Source of the DNA: Roseomonas aerilata DSM 19363
GTDB taxonomy: Bacteria > Pseudomonadota > Alphaproteobacteria > Acetobacterales > Acetobacteraceae
Assembly (NCBI RefSeq): GCF_000711725.1
Contig: NZ_JONP01000009.1
Coordinates: 161,821 to 225,820, forward strand
Length of the DNA stretch: 64,000 nucleotides
Direction: 5' to 3'
Both the position numbers and the translations under genes were made by a program. The notes beneath the pieces are model-generated. The model was given only the letters and a program-made list of their open reading frames with translations, ran no database searches and had not been told where the DNA came from. Below, one piece after another: positions 26,404 to 35,944 of the stretch. Positions within the stretch are counted from its first letter, which is position 1. The number at the start of each line of letters is the position of its first letter.

Positions 26404-28077
26404 TCAGGCAGGTGGGTGGGGAATGGCGGCGAGAAGCTCACGCGTGTAGTCGGCGGCCGGGTTCTCCAGCACCGTCTCGACCGGCCCTTCCTCCACGATG
26501 CGGCCGGCCCGCATGACGATCACGCGGTCGCAGAGCAGCCGCACGACGTTGAGGTCGTGGCTGACGAAAAGATAGCTCATCCCCAGCCGCAGCTTCAGCT
26601 CGTGCAGCAGGTTCAGCACCACCGCCTGCACGGAGACGTCAAGCGCGGCTGTCGGCTCGTCGAGCACCACGAGGTCGGGATCGAGCGCGATCGCCCGCGC
26701 AATACCCACGCGCGCCTTCTGCCCGCCCGAGAGCTGGTGCGGAAAACGGTCGAGCAGTGGGAGCGGCAGGCCGACGAGGGTGGCCAGTTCCTCCACCCGC
26801 GCCGCGAGCGCCGCGCCGCGAAGCGTGCCGAGGCGCCGGATCGGGTCGGAGATCGCGCGCGCCGCGCTGTGGCGCGGGTTGAGGCTGTCCGTCGGGTCCT
26901 GGAACACCATCTGGATGCGCCGGCGCAGCGGCGAGGCGGCGAAGCGCCGTGCGGGCATGGCGCCGATATCCCGGCCATCAAAGGTGATGCGCCCCGCCGT
27001 CGGATCGAGCAGGCGCATCACCAGCATCGAGGTCGTGGACTTGCCGCAGCCTGATTCACCGACCAGCCCGACGCTCTCGCCACGCCGCACCTCGAAGCCG
27101 ATGCCGTCCACCGCGCGGAAGGGCTCCTCCGAGGCGGCGCGGCCGGCAAGGCGGGCCAGCAGCCCGGCACGGCCCTCGCGCCGGTACTCCTTCACCAATC
27201 CCTCGACCTTCAGCAGGGGCGCCCCGGCGGCAGGCGCGGCGGGGAAGGGCGCCGCGCCCTCCGGCAGCAGGTCGCGCAACCCGGCGCCGGGGCGGGGCGT
27301 CGCGCGCATCAGCCGTCGCGTATAGGGGTGGGAGGGGGCGCGGAAGATCTCGGCGGAACCCGCCGTCTCCACCACGCGCCCCTTCTCCATCACCACCACA
27401 CGGTCGCAATAGGCGGCGGCCAAGCCGAGGTCGTGCGTGATGAGCAGCGTGGACATGCCGCGTTCCCGCGTCAGATCCGTCACCAGCTCCATCACTGATT
27501 TCTGCGTGGTGACGTCGAGACCTGTCGTCGGCTCGTCGGCGATCAGAAGCTGCGGGCGGCAGGCCAGGGCAAGGGCGATGACGATACGCTGGCACATCCC
27601 GCCCGAGAGCTGGAAGGGGTAAGCATGGTAGCGCTCCTGGGGATGCGCGATGCGCACGGCGTCCAGCACCGCGATGGCGCGCGCCTTTGCATCTGTCCGC
27701 GTGGCCTGCCCGTGCTGGAGCAGCACATCCTCGATCTGGCGTCCGACCTGGCGGATGGGATTGAGGGCTGCGCGCGGGTTCTGGAAGATCATCGAGATCT
27801 CCCGCCCGCGCAGGTCACGCATCTCGGTCTCAGGCAGGCTCTGCAGCGCCATGCCGGAGAAGGTGACGCTGCCGCCCGCGATACGCCCCGCGCGATCCAG
27901 GATGCGTATCACCGCGTAGGAGGTGACGGACTTGCCCGAGCCGGACTCTCCGACCACCGCCAGGGTTTCGCCCTTGGCGATGGAAAGGTCCACCCGCTCC
28001 ACCGCGCGCACCGTGCCGCGGCGGGTGGCGAATTCCACCGTCAGCTCCCGTACGTCGAGAAGGGGAGGGGCGCTCAT
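26404..28077 (-). CDS. ABC transporter fused ATPase (DppD-DppF type)
   Basis: A 557-residue cytoplasmic protein with two complete ABC ATPase domains of the oligopeptide/nickel/dipeptide class, as in GsiA. First domain: Walker A GESGSGKS, signature LSGGMCQR, Walker B LLIADEPTTGLD. Second: Walker A GESGCGKST, signature LSGGQKAR, Walker B LVVLDEPTAALD. Each is followed by the class-typical C-terminal oligopeptide-binding extension (HPYTRRLMRATP and DYTRELLAAIPHP). Its ATG overlaps the stop of the DppC-like gene by 4 bases. It energises the permease pair encoded upstream. Confidence 0.94.
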   Translation of the reverse strand: MSAPPLLDVRELTVEFATRRGTVRAVERVDLSIAKGETLAVVGESGSGKSVTSYAVIRILDRAGRIAGGSVTFSGMALQSLPETEMRDLRGREISMIFQNPRAALNPIRQVGRQIEDVLLQHGQATRTDAKARAIAVLDAVRIAHPQERYHAYPFQLSGGMCQRIVIALALACRPQLLIADEPTTGLDVTTQKSVMELVTDLTRERGMSTLLITHDLGLAAAYCDRVVVMEKGRVVETAGSAEIFRAPSHPYTRRLMRATPRPGAGLRDLLPEGAAPFPAAPAAGAPLLKVEGLVKEYRREGRAGLLARLAGRAASEEPFRAVDGIGFEVRRGESVGLVGESGCGKSTTSMLVMRLLDPTAGRITFDGRDIGAMPARRFAASPLRRRIQMVFQDPTDSLNPRHSAARAISDPIRRLGTLRGAALAARVEELATLVGLPLPLLDRFPHQLSGGQKARVGIARAIALDPDLVVLDEPTAALDVSVQAVVLNLLHELKLRLGMSYLFVSHDLNVVRLLCDRVIVMRAGRIVEEGPVETVLENPAADYTRELLAAIPHPPA

Positions 28078-28973
28078 GTGCGCCTCTGCGGGTCGACGAT
28101 GTCGCGCAACCCGTCGCCGAGAAGGTTGAAGCAGAACACGGCCAGCATGAGCGCGAGGCCGGGAAAGAGCGCCACCCACCATTCGCCGGAGACGATGAAG
28201 CTCGCCCCCTCCGCGACCATGATGCCCCATTCGGGCGTGGGCGGGCGAACGCCTAGTCCGATGAAGGAGAGGCCGGCCGCATTGAGGATGGCATAGCCCA
28301 TGGTCAGCGACATCTGCACCGCCATGATCGGCAGGATGTTCGGCAGGATGGTGGAGAGCAGGATGCGAAGCTCGCCGTTGCCCGTCAGGCGCGCGGCCTG
28401 CACGTAGCCGGCGTCGCGCCGCACCAGCGCCTCTCCCCGCGCGATGCGGGCATAGAGGGGGAAGTTCACCACGGCCGTCGCGATGACGATGTTCGTCACG
28501 GTATTGCCGAGTGCGGCCACCACGCCCATCGCGAGGACGAAGAGCGGGAAGGCCATGATCGTGTCCGCCAGCCGCCCGACGATCCGGTCCGTCCAGCCGC
28601 CGAAGAAGCCGGCGGCGACACCCGCCAGGCCACCCACGGCGAAGACGAGGGCGACGGAGAAGAAGGCGATGCCCAGGTCCAGCCGGCAGGCCACAACCAC
28701 CCGGCTGAGGATGTCCCGCCCGAGTTGGTCCGTGCCGAAAAGGTGCTGCGCGGAAGGCGGCTGGAGCGTGCGCAGCGAGTTGCTCGCCTGTGGGTCATAG
28801 GGAACGAGCGAGGGGCCGAGGGCCGCGCAGGCGATCAGGAAGAGGAGCAGCAGGAAGGAGAAGGCGGTGACAGGATTGCCCGCCAGCACGTAGCGCGCAT
28901 GGCGGAACAGGTTGCCGGCGGCGGATGGCTTCGCCAGGGCCGCGGTCTCGGCGGTCACGGGAAGCTCAGACAT
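28074..28973 (-). CDS. ABC transporter permease, DppC family
   Basis: A 299-residue inner-membrane permease of the peptide/nickel class with about six hydrophobic segments. The N-terminal half has the DppC hallmark HLFGTDQLGRDILSRVV; the EAA-type loop is near VQAARLTGNGELRILLSTILPNI. It pairs with the DppB-like permease; its ATG shares one base with that gene's TGA (TGATG). Confidence 0.93.
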   Translation of the reverse strand: MSELPVTAETAALAKPSAAGNLFRHARYVLAGNPVTAFSFLLLLFLIACAALGPSLVPYDPQASNSLRTLQPPSAQHLFGTDQLGRDILSRVVVACRLDLGIAFFSVALVFAVGGLAGVAAGFFGGWTDRIVGRLADTIMAFPLFVLAMGVVAALGNTVTNIVIATAVVNFPLYARIARGEALVRRDAGYVQAARLTGNGELRILLSTILPNILPIMAVQMSLTMGYAILNAAGLSFIGLGVRPPTPEWGIMVAEGASFIVSGEWWVALFPGLALMLAVFCFNLLGDGLRDIVDPQRRT

Positions 28974-29983
28974 CACCCTTCCTTCGCCCGCGGGTCGATC
29001 AGGCCGTAGAGGAGGTCGATCGCGAGGTTCAGCGCGATGTAGAGGATCGCCATCGTCAGCACGAAGCCCTGCACCGGCGCGTAATCGGAGGCGATGAGCG
29101 CCTCCACCGCGTAGGAGCCGATGCCAGGCCAAGCGAAGACCTTCTCCACGAGCACGTTTGCGCCGAGCAGGAAGGAGAAGACCATTCCCAGCGTCGTCAC
29201 GACCGGCAGCATGGCGTTGCGGAAGGCATAGGTGATCACGACCGTCCGCCCGGCGAGCCCGCTGGCCCGCGCGGTGCGGATGAAGTCGGAGTCCAGCGCC
29301 GCGAGCATCGAGGCGCGCGTGATGCGCGCGAGCGGCGCGAGCGCGAACAGCGCGAGGGTCAGCGCCGGCAACGCGAGCTGCGAGAGGGCGGCGAGGAAGG
29401 TCTCGCTGTCGCCGGCGAGCAGGCTGTCGATGAGGAAGAAGTTCGTCACGGCCGGCGGCGGGCTGGCGAAGGCATCCAGCCGCCCAAGCGGGGAGGGCGC
29501 CCAGCCGAGGATGAAGTAGAACACGTAGACCGCGAGCAGCCCCGTGAAGAAGACCGGCAGCGAAACCCCGGCCGTCGTCAGCACGCGGCAGAGATGGTCC
29601 ACCCAGGATCCCTGGCGCAACGCGGCGAGGATGCCGAGCGGCAGCGCAACCAGCACGGCAAGCAGCAGCCCGCACAGCGTCAGCTCCGCGGAGGCCGGCA
29701 GGCGCGTCGCGATCTCGTGCAGCACCGGCTGCCCGGTGCCGAGCGAGCTACCGAGATTGCCACGTGCCAGGTCCGAGACATAGCGCCCGAACTGCACCGG
29801 CAGCGGCTGATCAAGCCCCAGCTGCGCCTTGATCTGTGCGATGGCCTCGGCGGAGGCGACGGGCCCGGCGAAATACGTGGCGGTGTCGCCCGGCAGCACG
29901 CGCGTCAGCAGGAAGGTGACGACCACCACCCCGATGAGGCTCGGCACCGCCGTGCCGAGCCGCGAAAGGATGACGCGCAGCAC
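28973..29983 (-). CDS. ABC transporter permease, DppB family
   Basis: A 336-residue inner-membrane permease of the peptide/nickel class. It shows the DppB N-terminal helix (RLGTAVPSLIGVVVVTFLLT) followed by the family's RVLPGD, the LGLDQPLPVQFGRYVSDLARG segment, LGSSLGTGQPV and the C-terminal loop FIRTARASGLAGRTV with ENVFAWPGIG-like VEKVFAWPGIGSYAVEAL. The start is a GTG at 29983, five bases after the stop of the binding-protein gene, with GAGG just upstream; longer readings enter that gene in the wrong frame. Confidence 0.92.
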   Translation of the reverse strand: MLRVILSRLGTAVPSLIGVVVVTFLLTRVLPGDTATYFAGPVASAEAIAQIKAQLGLDQPLPVQFGRYVSDLARGNLGSSLGTGQPVLHEIATRLPASAELTLCGLLLAVLVALPLGILAALRQGSWVDHLCRVLTTAGVSLPVFFTGLLAVYVFYFILGWAPSPLGRLDAFASPPPAVTNFFLIDSLLAGDSETFLAALSQLALPALTLALFALAPLARITRASMLAALDSDFIRTARASGLAGRTVVITYAFRNAMLPVVTTLGMVFSFLLGANVLVEKVFAWPGIGSYAVEALIASDYAPVQGFVLTMAILYIALNLAIDLLYGLIDPRAKEG

Positions 29984-29988
29984 GGGCC

Positions 29989-31587
29989 TCAGCCCTTGGT
30001 CAGGAAGCGGAAGTCGGGCTCGCGGGAGGGCCAGAATTGGTAGCCGCTGATGGAGCGCTGCATGGCCACGTCGTGCAGCGGCTGCGCGATCGGGATCATC
30101 GGCACCTCCTGCTCTGCCATGCCGATGAAGCCGCGCACGGCGCTCGCGTAGCTGTCCGCGTCGCCTGCGAAACGCGCGGCGTCGATCAGCTTGTCCATCG
30201 CCGGGTTCTGGTAGGAGGCGATGTTGAAGACCGAGTTGCTGCCGTGATAGTTCCAGAAGAAGAAGTAGTCGGGCCAGTCCAGCCAGCCACCGAAGCGGTT
30301 GATAACCATGGGCGCCGTCTTCTTGTTCAGCTCGCCGCGGAAATTGGCGCCGGGGATCTTGTTCAGCTCCACGTTGATGCCGATGGGCGCCAGGGATTCT
30401 TTGATCAGCACCGCCATCGGCTCGGCGATGGTGCCCGATCCCGCGTCGAAGAGCAGCGTGGTGGTCACCCCGCCCGGCGCGGCCTGCTGCACCAGCTCGC
30501 GCGCCTTCGCGACATTGGTGTTGTAGGGGAAGGGCTGCGGCCAGGCCGTGGTGGGCCCGCCCGTCGCGCCCCACATCGGCACCCCGCGTCCGAACAGGGA
30601 TGCCTGCATGATCGCCTCGTAAGGCAGCGCCCAGGCGACAGCCTGGCGCAGCCGCACGTCCGTGAAGGCGCCTGTCGCCGCGTTCAGCGCCACGTACCAG
30701 ATGGCGTTCGGTACGGGCACGCCCACCACCTTCACGCGGCGCGCCTCGGCCAAGTCCTTGAAGTCCTTCGGCGGCAGACCGTAGGAGATGTCGGCATCCC
30801 CGCGCTCGATCAGCGCGCGCCGCGTCGAGGGGGAGGGGATGTCGCGCGCGATGACCCGGCGAAGCGAAGGCAGTGGCCCCGACTTCCAGTCGTCGTTGCG
30901 GACATAGATGGTCTCGGTGCCCGGCCGCCAGGTCTCCACCTTGAAGGCGCCGGAGCCGGCGACATTGTTCTTCAGCCACTCCTTCGCCCAGGGGTCGCCG
31001 CCCGAGTTCCGGATCGCCAACTCGCTGTCGATCACGAAGGGAATGGTCACGCCGAGATTCGGCAGCGTGAGCTTGTCCTTCCGGATGTAGTCGATCCGGA
31101 AGGTGCGGTCGTCCACCGCCACGAACTGCTCGGGCTTCTCCAGGCTGCCCGCGTTCATCTGCGTCGTCGCGAAGCCGCCGATCGAGACAGCGCGGTCGAG
31201 CGACCACTTCACGTCCTTCGCCGTGACGGGTCGGCCCGAGTGGAACCGCGCCTCCCGCAGGCGGAAGGTGCAGCTCATGCCGTCGCTCGCCTCCTGCCAG
31301 CTCTCGGCCAGCTCGGGCTCCAGCGAGGTGATGTCGAAGGTGCTGCCGTTCCCCTCCCCGGGCAGCGGCACGCGCTTGTAGCGCACCAGCCGGTCGTAGC
31401 AGTTAAGCGCGACGCCGTTCACCGGCTGCGAGGAGCCGAGGCCCTGCATGTCGAGGCTGTTGGGGCCGTATTCCTGCACCAGGAGCAAGGTCTCGGCGCG
31501 GCTGGCCGTCGTCTGGGCCGCAGCGGGGCGCAGCGCGGGGGCGGCCAGTGTCGCGGAGGCGGAGGCAAGCAGGGTTCGGCGGTGCAT
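29989..31587 (-). CDS. ABC transporter substrate-binding protein, family 5
   Basis: A 532-residue periplasmic receptor of the oligopeptide/dipeptide/nickel type (SBP family 5), with a cleavable signal (MHRRTLLASASATLAAPALR, then an AAAQ site). Class marks: LEPELAESWQEASDGMSCTF, LREARFHSGRPVTAKDVKWSLDR and DVRLRQAVAWALPYEAIM. It is the first gene of the eight-gene operon and has a GGAGGATG ribosome-binding site. Family 5 receptors also bind non-peptides, so a ureido or amide ligand matching the downstream hydrolases is possible but unproven. Confidence 0.93.
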   Translation of the reverse strand: MHRRTLLASASATLAAPALRPAAAQTTASRAETLLLVQEYGPNSLDMQGLGSSQPVNGVALNCYDRLVRYKRVPLPGEGNGSTFDITSLEPELAESWQEASDGMSCTFRLREARFHSGRPVTAKDVKWSLDRAVSIGGFATTQMNAGSLEKPEQFVAVDDRTFRIDYIRKDKLTLPNLGVTIPFVIDSELAIRNSGGDPWAKEWLKNNVAGSGAFKVETWRPGTETIYVRNDDWKSGPLPSLRRVIARDIPSPSTRRALIERGDADISYGLPPKDFKDLAEARRVKVVGVPVPNAIWYVALNAATGAFTDVRLRQAVAWALPYEAIMQASLFGRGVPMWGATGGPTTAWPQPFPYNTNVAKARELVQQAAPGGVTTTLLFDAGSGTIAEPMAVLIKESLAPIGINVELNKIPGANFRGELNKKTAPMVINRFGGWLDWPDYFFFWNYHGSNSVFNIASYQNPAMDKLIDAARFAGDADSYASAVRGFIGMAEQEVPMIPIAQPLHDVAMQRSISGYQFWPSREPDFRFLTKG

Positions 31588-31747
31588 GGATCATCCTCCG
31601 GTCAGGGCGCGGGGCGATCCGCACCGTTCCGCAATTCACAGGCAGGAGTAAGCAAGGAGCGTGCCTGCGCCCGTCGGCGCCTAGATTGCCAATCCGGCCG
31701 CCCTGCTCCACCTATGCGCGCGACGAAGCCCCGCCGACGGAGATCCG

Positions 31748-33511
31748 ATGTCCGAACACTCCGAGGCAGCTGTTCTCCTCGAGCCCATCGTCCTTCTCGC
31801 CGCCGCCGTCGTCGCGGTTCCGCTCGCCAAGCGCGCGGGGCTGGGCGCGGTCCTCGGCTACATCGGTGCCGGGGTCGTGGTCGGCCCCTCAGTGCTCGGC
31901 CTTTTCTCGGAGCCTGGGCGGGTCTCCGGCATCGCCGAACTCGGCATCGTCCTCCTGCTTTTCGTCATCGGGCTGGAGATGAAGCTGTCACGTCTCTGGG
32001 AGATGCGGCGCGACATTCTTGGGCTTGGAACGGCGCAGATCCTTCTCTCCGGGGCGCTGATCGCGCTCTACGCGTATTTCGTCGCTGGCCGCGGCCTGCC
32101 GGCCTCGGTCGTGGCCGGGCTCGGCCTCGCGCTCTCCTCGACCGCCCTCGTCATGCAGTTGCTGCAGGAACGGCGGGAGGTCGAAACGGGCCATGGCCGC
32201 ACCGCCTTCGCCGTCCTGCTGATGCAGGACCTGGCCATCGTCCCTCTGCTCGCCCTCGTCGCCTTCCTATCGCCTCTGCCGCGGGCGGACGACGGCCCTC
32301 TCTGGCTTGCGGCGGGCGAGATGCTGGCAGCGGTCGCGGCCGTGGTGCTCACGGGCCGCTTCCTGCTCAACCCGCTCTTCGGGCTTCTCGCGCGCAGCGG
32401 CGCGCAGGAGATCATGACCGCGGCGGTCCTGCTGGTCGTGCTCGGCGCGGCTGGCCTCATGGCGGCGGTGGGCCTCTCGATGGCGACTGGCGCCTTCCTC
32501 GCCGGCCTCCTCCTCGCGGAGTCGACCTACCGGCACGAGCTGGAGGCCGATATCGAACCCTTCCGCGGACTGCTGCTAGGGCTTTTCTTCCTCTCGGTCG
32601 GGATGAGCGTCGACCTCGACGTGGTCCGGGCGAACATCGTCGCGCTCCTGGCCGCGGCTACCGCCCTCACGGTGTCGAAGACGGCTGCCATCTACGCCGT
32701 CACGCGCTTCTTCGGCCACTCGCACGCGACCGCCGTGCGAACCGGCCTGCTGCTCGCCCAGGGCGGGGAGTTCGGCTTCGTCCTCTACTCGACCGCGGCC
32801 GCGGCGGGCGTGATGACACCCGAGCACGCGAGCCTGCTGGTCGCGCTCGTCACCCTCTCGATGGCCTTGACCCCGCTGGTCGTCAGGCTCGCGCCCCTCT
32901 TCATCCGGAACGTGAAGGGAGAGGCGCCGGAGGAGGATTTCTCGGATGCGCGCGGCGCGGTGCTCGTGATCGGCTTCGGGCGCGTGGGGCAGCTCGTCGC
33001 GCAGGTGCTCATCCGGCGCGGCATCGCACTCACGATCATCGATTCCGACGTCGAGCAGATCGAGGCGGCCGGCCGCTTCGGCGCCCGTGTGCATTACGGA
33101 GACGGCACGCGCCTCGACGTGCTGCGCGCCGCTGGCGCCGGGCGCGTGCAGCTCATTGCAGTCTGCACCGACCTGCCCGAAACCACGGACCGCGTGGTCG
33201 CGCTCGTACGGGAGGTCTTTCCGGAAACGCCCTGCGTCGTCCGCTCCTACGATCGCCGCCACGCCCTCCGCCTGCGCCGCCTAGGAGTGGTCGAGGTGCG
33301 GGAGACCGTCGAATCGGCTCTCGCGCTCGGCAGGCAGGCACTGGTCAGCCTCGGTGTGCCCGAGGTCGATGCGGCGGCGGCCGAGCGCGAGGTCCGCCGG
33401 CGGGACCTCGAGCGCCTTGCCGCCCAGGAGGCCGGTGCACCGGCAACCGCCGGCGACAGCTACGTCGTCCGGCCGGAACCGCTGGAGCAGCCGGTGGAGG
33501 TCCGCCCGTGA
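31748..33511 (+). CDS. Kef-type cation:proton antiporter with RCK domain
   Basis: A 587-residue membrane protein of the CPA2 family. Residues 1-390 carry about 12 hydrophobic segments with the family features GYIGAGVVVGPSVLGL, LFVIGLEMKLSRLW and LAQGGEFGFVLYS. Residues about 405-520 form a TrkA-N/RCK domain with the NAD-binding loop VLVIGFGRVGQLVAQVL and terminal acidic IIDSD. It should exchange K+ or Na+ for H+, gated by nucleotide or thiol adducts as in KefB/KefC. No KefF/KefG-type ancillary gene is adjacent. Divergent from the ABC operon. Confidence 0.92.
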   Translation: MSEHSEAAVLLEPIVLLAAAVVAVPLAKRAGLGAVLGYIGAGVVVGPSVLGLFSEPGRVSGIAELGIVLLLFVIGLEMKLSRLWEMRRDILGLGTAQILLSGALIALYAYFVAGRGLPASVVAGLGLALSSTALVMQLLQERREVETGHGRTAFAVLLMQDLAIVPLLALVAFLSPLPRADDGPLWLAAGEMLAAVAAVVLTGRFLLNPLFGLLARSGAQEIMTAAVLLVVLGAAGLMAAVGLSMATGAFLAGLLLAESTYRHELEADIEPFRGLLLGLFFLSVGMSVDLDVVRANIVALLAAATALTVSKTAAIYAVTRFFGHSHATAVRTGLLLAQGGEFGFVLYSTAAAAGVMTPEHASLLVALVTLSMALTPLVVRLAPLFIRNVKGEAPEEDFSDARGAVLVIGFGRVGQLVAQVLIRRGIALTIIDSDVEQIEAAGRFGARVHYGDGTRLDVLRAAGAGRVQLIAVCTDLPETTDRVVALVREVFPETPCVVRSYDRRHALRLRRLGVVEVRETVESALALGRQALVSLGVPEVDAAAAEREVRRRDLERLAAQEAGAPATAGDSYVVRPEPLEQPVEVRP

Positions 33512-33635
33512 TGGGGTCGGCCACTGAAACCGCGGCGGCCCCGGCGGTCACCAGTCCGTGCCGCCCGCCGGCACCGCCGCGCGGGGCCTCGCTTCCAACT
33601 TCCCGCCTCCCATCTTAGTGCGATGGAACGCCGCG

Positions 33636-34928
33636 ATGCCTGACCACAACCCAGCGCCCCACCCGACGAAACACGGCGCCCCCTCCCTCTCTCCCCCTGA
33701 CGCAGGCGCCGTGCTGGACCTCTTCAGGCGCGTGCGGCGGGAAACGGAGGAGCTCGCGGCGCCCCTCTCGCCCGAGGACCAGACGGTCCAGTCCATGCCG
33801 GATGCCAGCCCGGCGAAATGGCACCGCGCGCATACGACCTGGTTCTTCGAGACTTTCGTCCTGGCCCCGCACCTGGCGGGTTACGCAATTTTCGATCCCG
33901 CCTTCGGCTACGTCTTCAACTCCTACTACGAGGCCGTCGGCCCGCGGCACCCGCGCCCCTCCCGCGGGATGCTGAGCCGGCCGGGCGTCGCAGAAGTCGC
34001 CGCCTACCGCGCCCATGTGGACGCCGCGATGGAGCGGCTGCTCGCGGCGGGGGACGAGGCGGTGGCGGCGCTCGCCGTCATGGGCCTGCATCACGAGCAG
34101 CAGCACCAGGAATTGCTGCTGACCGACATCAAGCACGCCTTCTCCCTCTCGCCGCTGCACCCCGCTTATCTGCCGCCACCCGCCCCGCCATCCGCGTCCG
34201 CCACACCCATGGGCTGGTGGCTCGCGGAGGGTGGCATTCACACGGTGGGCTACGAGCCTTCAGGTGCTGCCCTCGACTTCGCTTTCGACAACGAGGGGCC
34301 ACGCCACGAGGTGCTGCTGCGCGACCACGCGCTGGCCGACCGCCCCGTCAGCAACGGCGAGTTCCGCGCCTTCATGGAGGATGGCGGCTACCGAAAGCCC
34401 GCGCTCTGGCTTTCGGAAGGCTGGGCCCTCGCCCAGTCCGCCGGGTGGGAGGCGCCGGGCTACTGGCAGCGCCTCGACGGGGAGTGGCACGTCATGACGC
34501 TGCACGGTCTGATGCCGGTGCACGACGACGAGCCCGTGGCCCATGTCTCCTTCTACGAGGCGGCGGCCTATGCCGAATGGGCCGGCAAGCGCCTGCCGAC
34601 GGAGTTCGAGTGGGAAGTCGCGGCGCAGCGCCATGCCGGGACCGGACAGCCCGCTGGCGGCGCTCGGCCGCACCCGCGGCCGCTCCTGACGGGCATCCGA
34701 CAGGATGTGTGGGAATGGACGGCCAGCCCCTACTCGCCCTACCCGGGCTACCGCCCCCAGCCGGGGGCGCTCGGCGAGTACAACGGCAAGTTCATGATCA
34801 ACCAGATGGTTCTCCGCGGGCGCTCCTGCGCCACGGCGGAGGGGCATGACCGGCCCAGCTACCGCAACTTCTTCCCGCCCCAGGCACGCTGGCAGTTCTC
34901 GGGCTTTCGCCTCGCGGAGGATGCATGA
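33636..34928 (+). CDS. egtB: ergothioneine biosynthesis protein EgtB
   Basis: A 430-residue non-haem iron sulfoxide synthase that joins hercynine to cysteine or gamma-glutamylcysteine with O2. The N-terminal DinB-like half has the iron ligands: histidines in KWHRAHTTWFFETF (63, 66) and the HxxxH pair His153/His157 in HHEQQHQELLL. The C-terminal FGE/sulfatase-modifying-factor half includes FAFDNEGPRHEVLL, AYAEWAGKRLPTEFEWEVAA and the closing PQARWQFSGFRLAED. Start 33636 fits the family N-terminus; its ribosome-binding site is weak. It overlaps egtD by 4 bases. Confidence 0.95.
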   Translation: MPDHNPAPHPTKHGAPSLSPPDAGAVLDLFRRVRRETEELAAPLSPEDQTVQSMPDASPAKWHRAHTTWFFETFVLAPHLAGYAIFDPAFGYVFNSYYEAVGPRHPRPSRGMLSRPGVAEVAAYRAHVDAAMERLLAAGDEAVAALAVMGLHHEQQHQELLLTDIKHAFSLSPLHPAYLPPPAPPSASATPMGWWLAEGGIHTVGYEPSGAALDFAFDNEGPRHEVLLRDHALADRPVSNGEFRAFMEDGGYRKPALWLSEGWALAQSAGWEAPGYWQRLDGEWHVMTLHGLMPVHDDEPVAHVSFYEAAAYAEWAGKRLPTEFEWEVAAQRHAGTGQPAGGARPHPRPLLTGIRQDVWEWTASPYSPYPGYRPQPGALGEYNGKFMINQMVLRGRSCATAEGHDRPSYRNFFPPQARWQFSGFRLAEDA

Positions 34929-35902
34929 ACCTCGCCCAGCCGCTGCACGAGCTGACGGACCTCTCGCCCGGCCTGGCGGAGTTCCGCCAAGCCGTGGTCG
35001 CCGGCCTCTCCGCTTCCCCCAAGACCCTGCCGTGCAAGTTCCTCTACGACGTCGAGGGCTCCCGCCTTTTCGACCGCATCTGCGAGCTGCCGGAATACTA
35101 CCCCACCCGAACGGAACTCGCCCTTCTCCGGGCGCGGGCCGGCGAGATCGCGGCGTTGGCCGGGTCGGGCGCGGCGCTGGTGGAATTCGGATCGGGCGCC
35201 GGGGTAAAGATCCGGCTGCTGCTCGCCGCGCTGCGGGATCCCGCACTTTACGTGCCCGTGGACATCTCGCGCGAGCACCTCGCTGCAGCCGCGCGGGGCC
35301 TCGCGCAGGACTTCCCGGAACTGCCCATCCTTCCCGTCTGCGCCGACTACACGGCGCCTTTCGCGCTTCCGGTGCCCCCTGGCATGGCCCCGCGGCGCCG
35401 GGTCGGGTTCTTTCCCGGCTCCACCATCGGCAACTTCACGCCCGAAGAGGCGACGGCCTTCCTCCGAGTCACCGCGCGCCTGCTCGGGCCGGGATCGCTG
35501 ATGATCGTCGGGGCGGATCTGCCGAAGGATCCCGCGGTGCTGCTGGCAGCCTATGACGACGCGGCGGGCGTGACGGCAGCCTTCAACCTCAATCTTCTCC
35601 GCCGCATCAACCGGGAACTGGGCGCCGGCTTCGACCTCTCGGCCTTCCGGCACGAGGCGCGCTGGAACGCCGCAGAGAGCCGCATGGAGATGCATCTCGT
35701 CAGCCGTCGCGCCCAGGTGGTCCCGCTCGGCGAGGCGAGCTTCCGCCTCGCCGCAGGGGAGTCGATCCACACGGAGAACTCTTACAAATACGGGATTGAG
35801 GCCTTCATCCGGCTCGGCGAGAGCGCCGGCTACCGCGCGCTCAAGGTCTGGACCGACCCCGCAGGCCTGTTCAGCATCCACGCGCTGGAGGTGCCGGGCT
35901 GA
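34925..35902 (+). CDS. egtD: L-histidine N(alpha)-methyltransferase EgtD
   Basis: A 325-residue SAM-dependent methyltransferase that trimethylates histidine to hercynine, the first step of ergothioneine formation. Visible motifs: FLYDVEGSRLFDRICELPEYYPTRTE, the SAM-binding EFGSGAGVKIRLLL, FFPGSTIGNFTPEEA and the C-terminal ENSYKYGIEAF. It is translationally coupled to egtB (ATGA). Ergothioneine protects against oxidants; egtA, egtC and egtE are not in the window, as usual for two-gene bacterial loci. Confidence 0.95.
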   Translation: MNLAQPLHELTDLSPGLAEFRQAVVAGLSASPKTLPCKFLYDVEGSRLFDRICELPEYYPTRTELALLRARAGEIAALAGSGAALVEFGSGAGVKIRLLLAALRDPALYVPVDISREHLAAAARGLAQDFPELPILPVCADYTAPFALPVPPGMAPRRRVGFFPGSTIGNFTPEEATAFLRVTARLLGPGSLMIVGADLPKDPAVLLAAYDDAAGVTAAFNLNLLRRINRELGAGFDLSAFRHEARWNAAESRMEMHLVSRRAQVVPLGEASFRLAAGESIHTENSYKYGIEAFIRLGESAGYRALKVWTDPAGLFSIHALEVPG

Positions 35903-35916
35903 GGCCTTGCCCCGCT

Positions 35917-35944
35917 TGCCCCGGTTCAGGGTGGCGCCGGGGCA
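35917..35944. terminator. hairpin between convergent egtD and kinase-like gene
   Basis: A perfect 8-base inverted repeat (TGCCCCGG / CCGGGGCA) with a 12-base loop that contains the stop codon of the minus-strand kinase-like gene. It could terminate egtBD. Confidence 0.4.

Noticed and set aside
30037..33618. 1193-residue plus-strand frame across the binding protein and the antiporter
   Set aside because: It spans two well-recognised genes on opposite strands and has no family features; a high-GC artefact.
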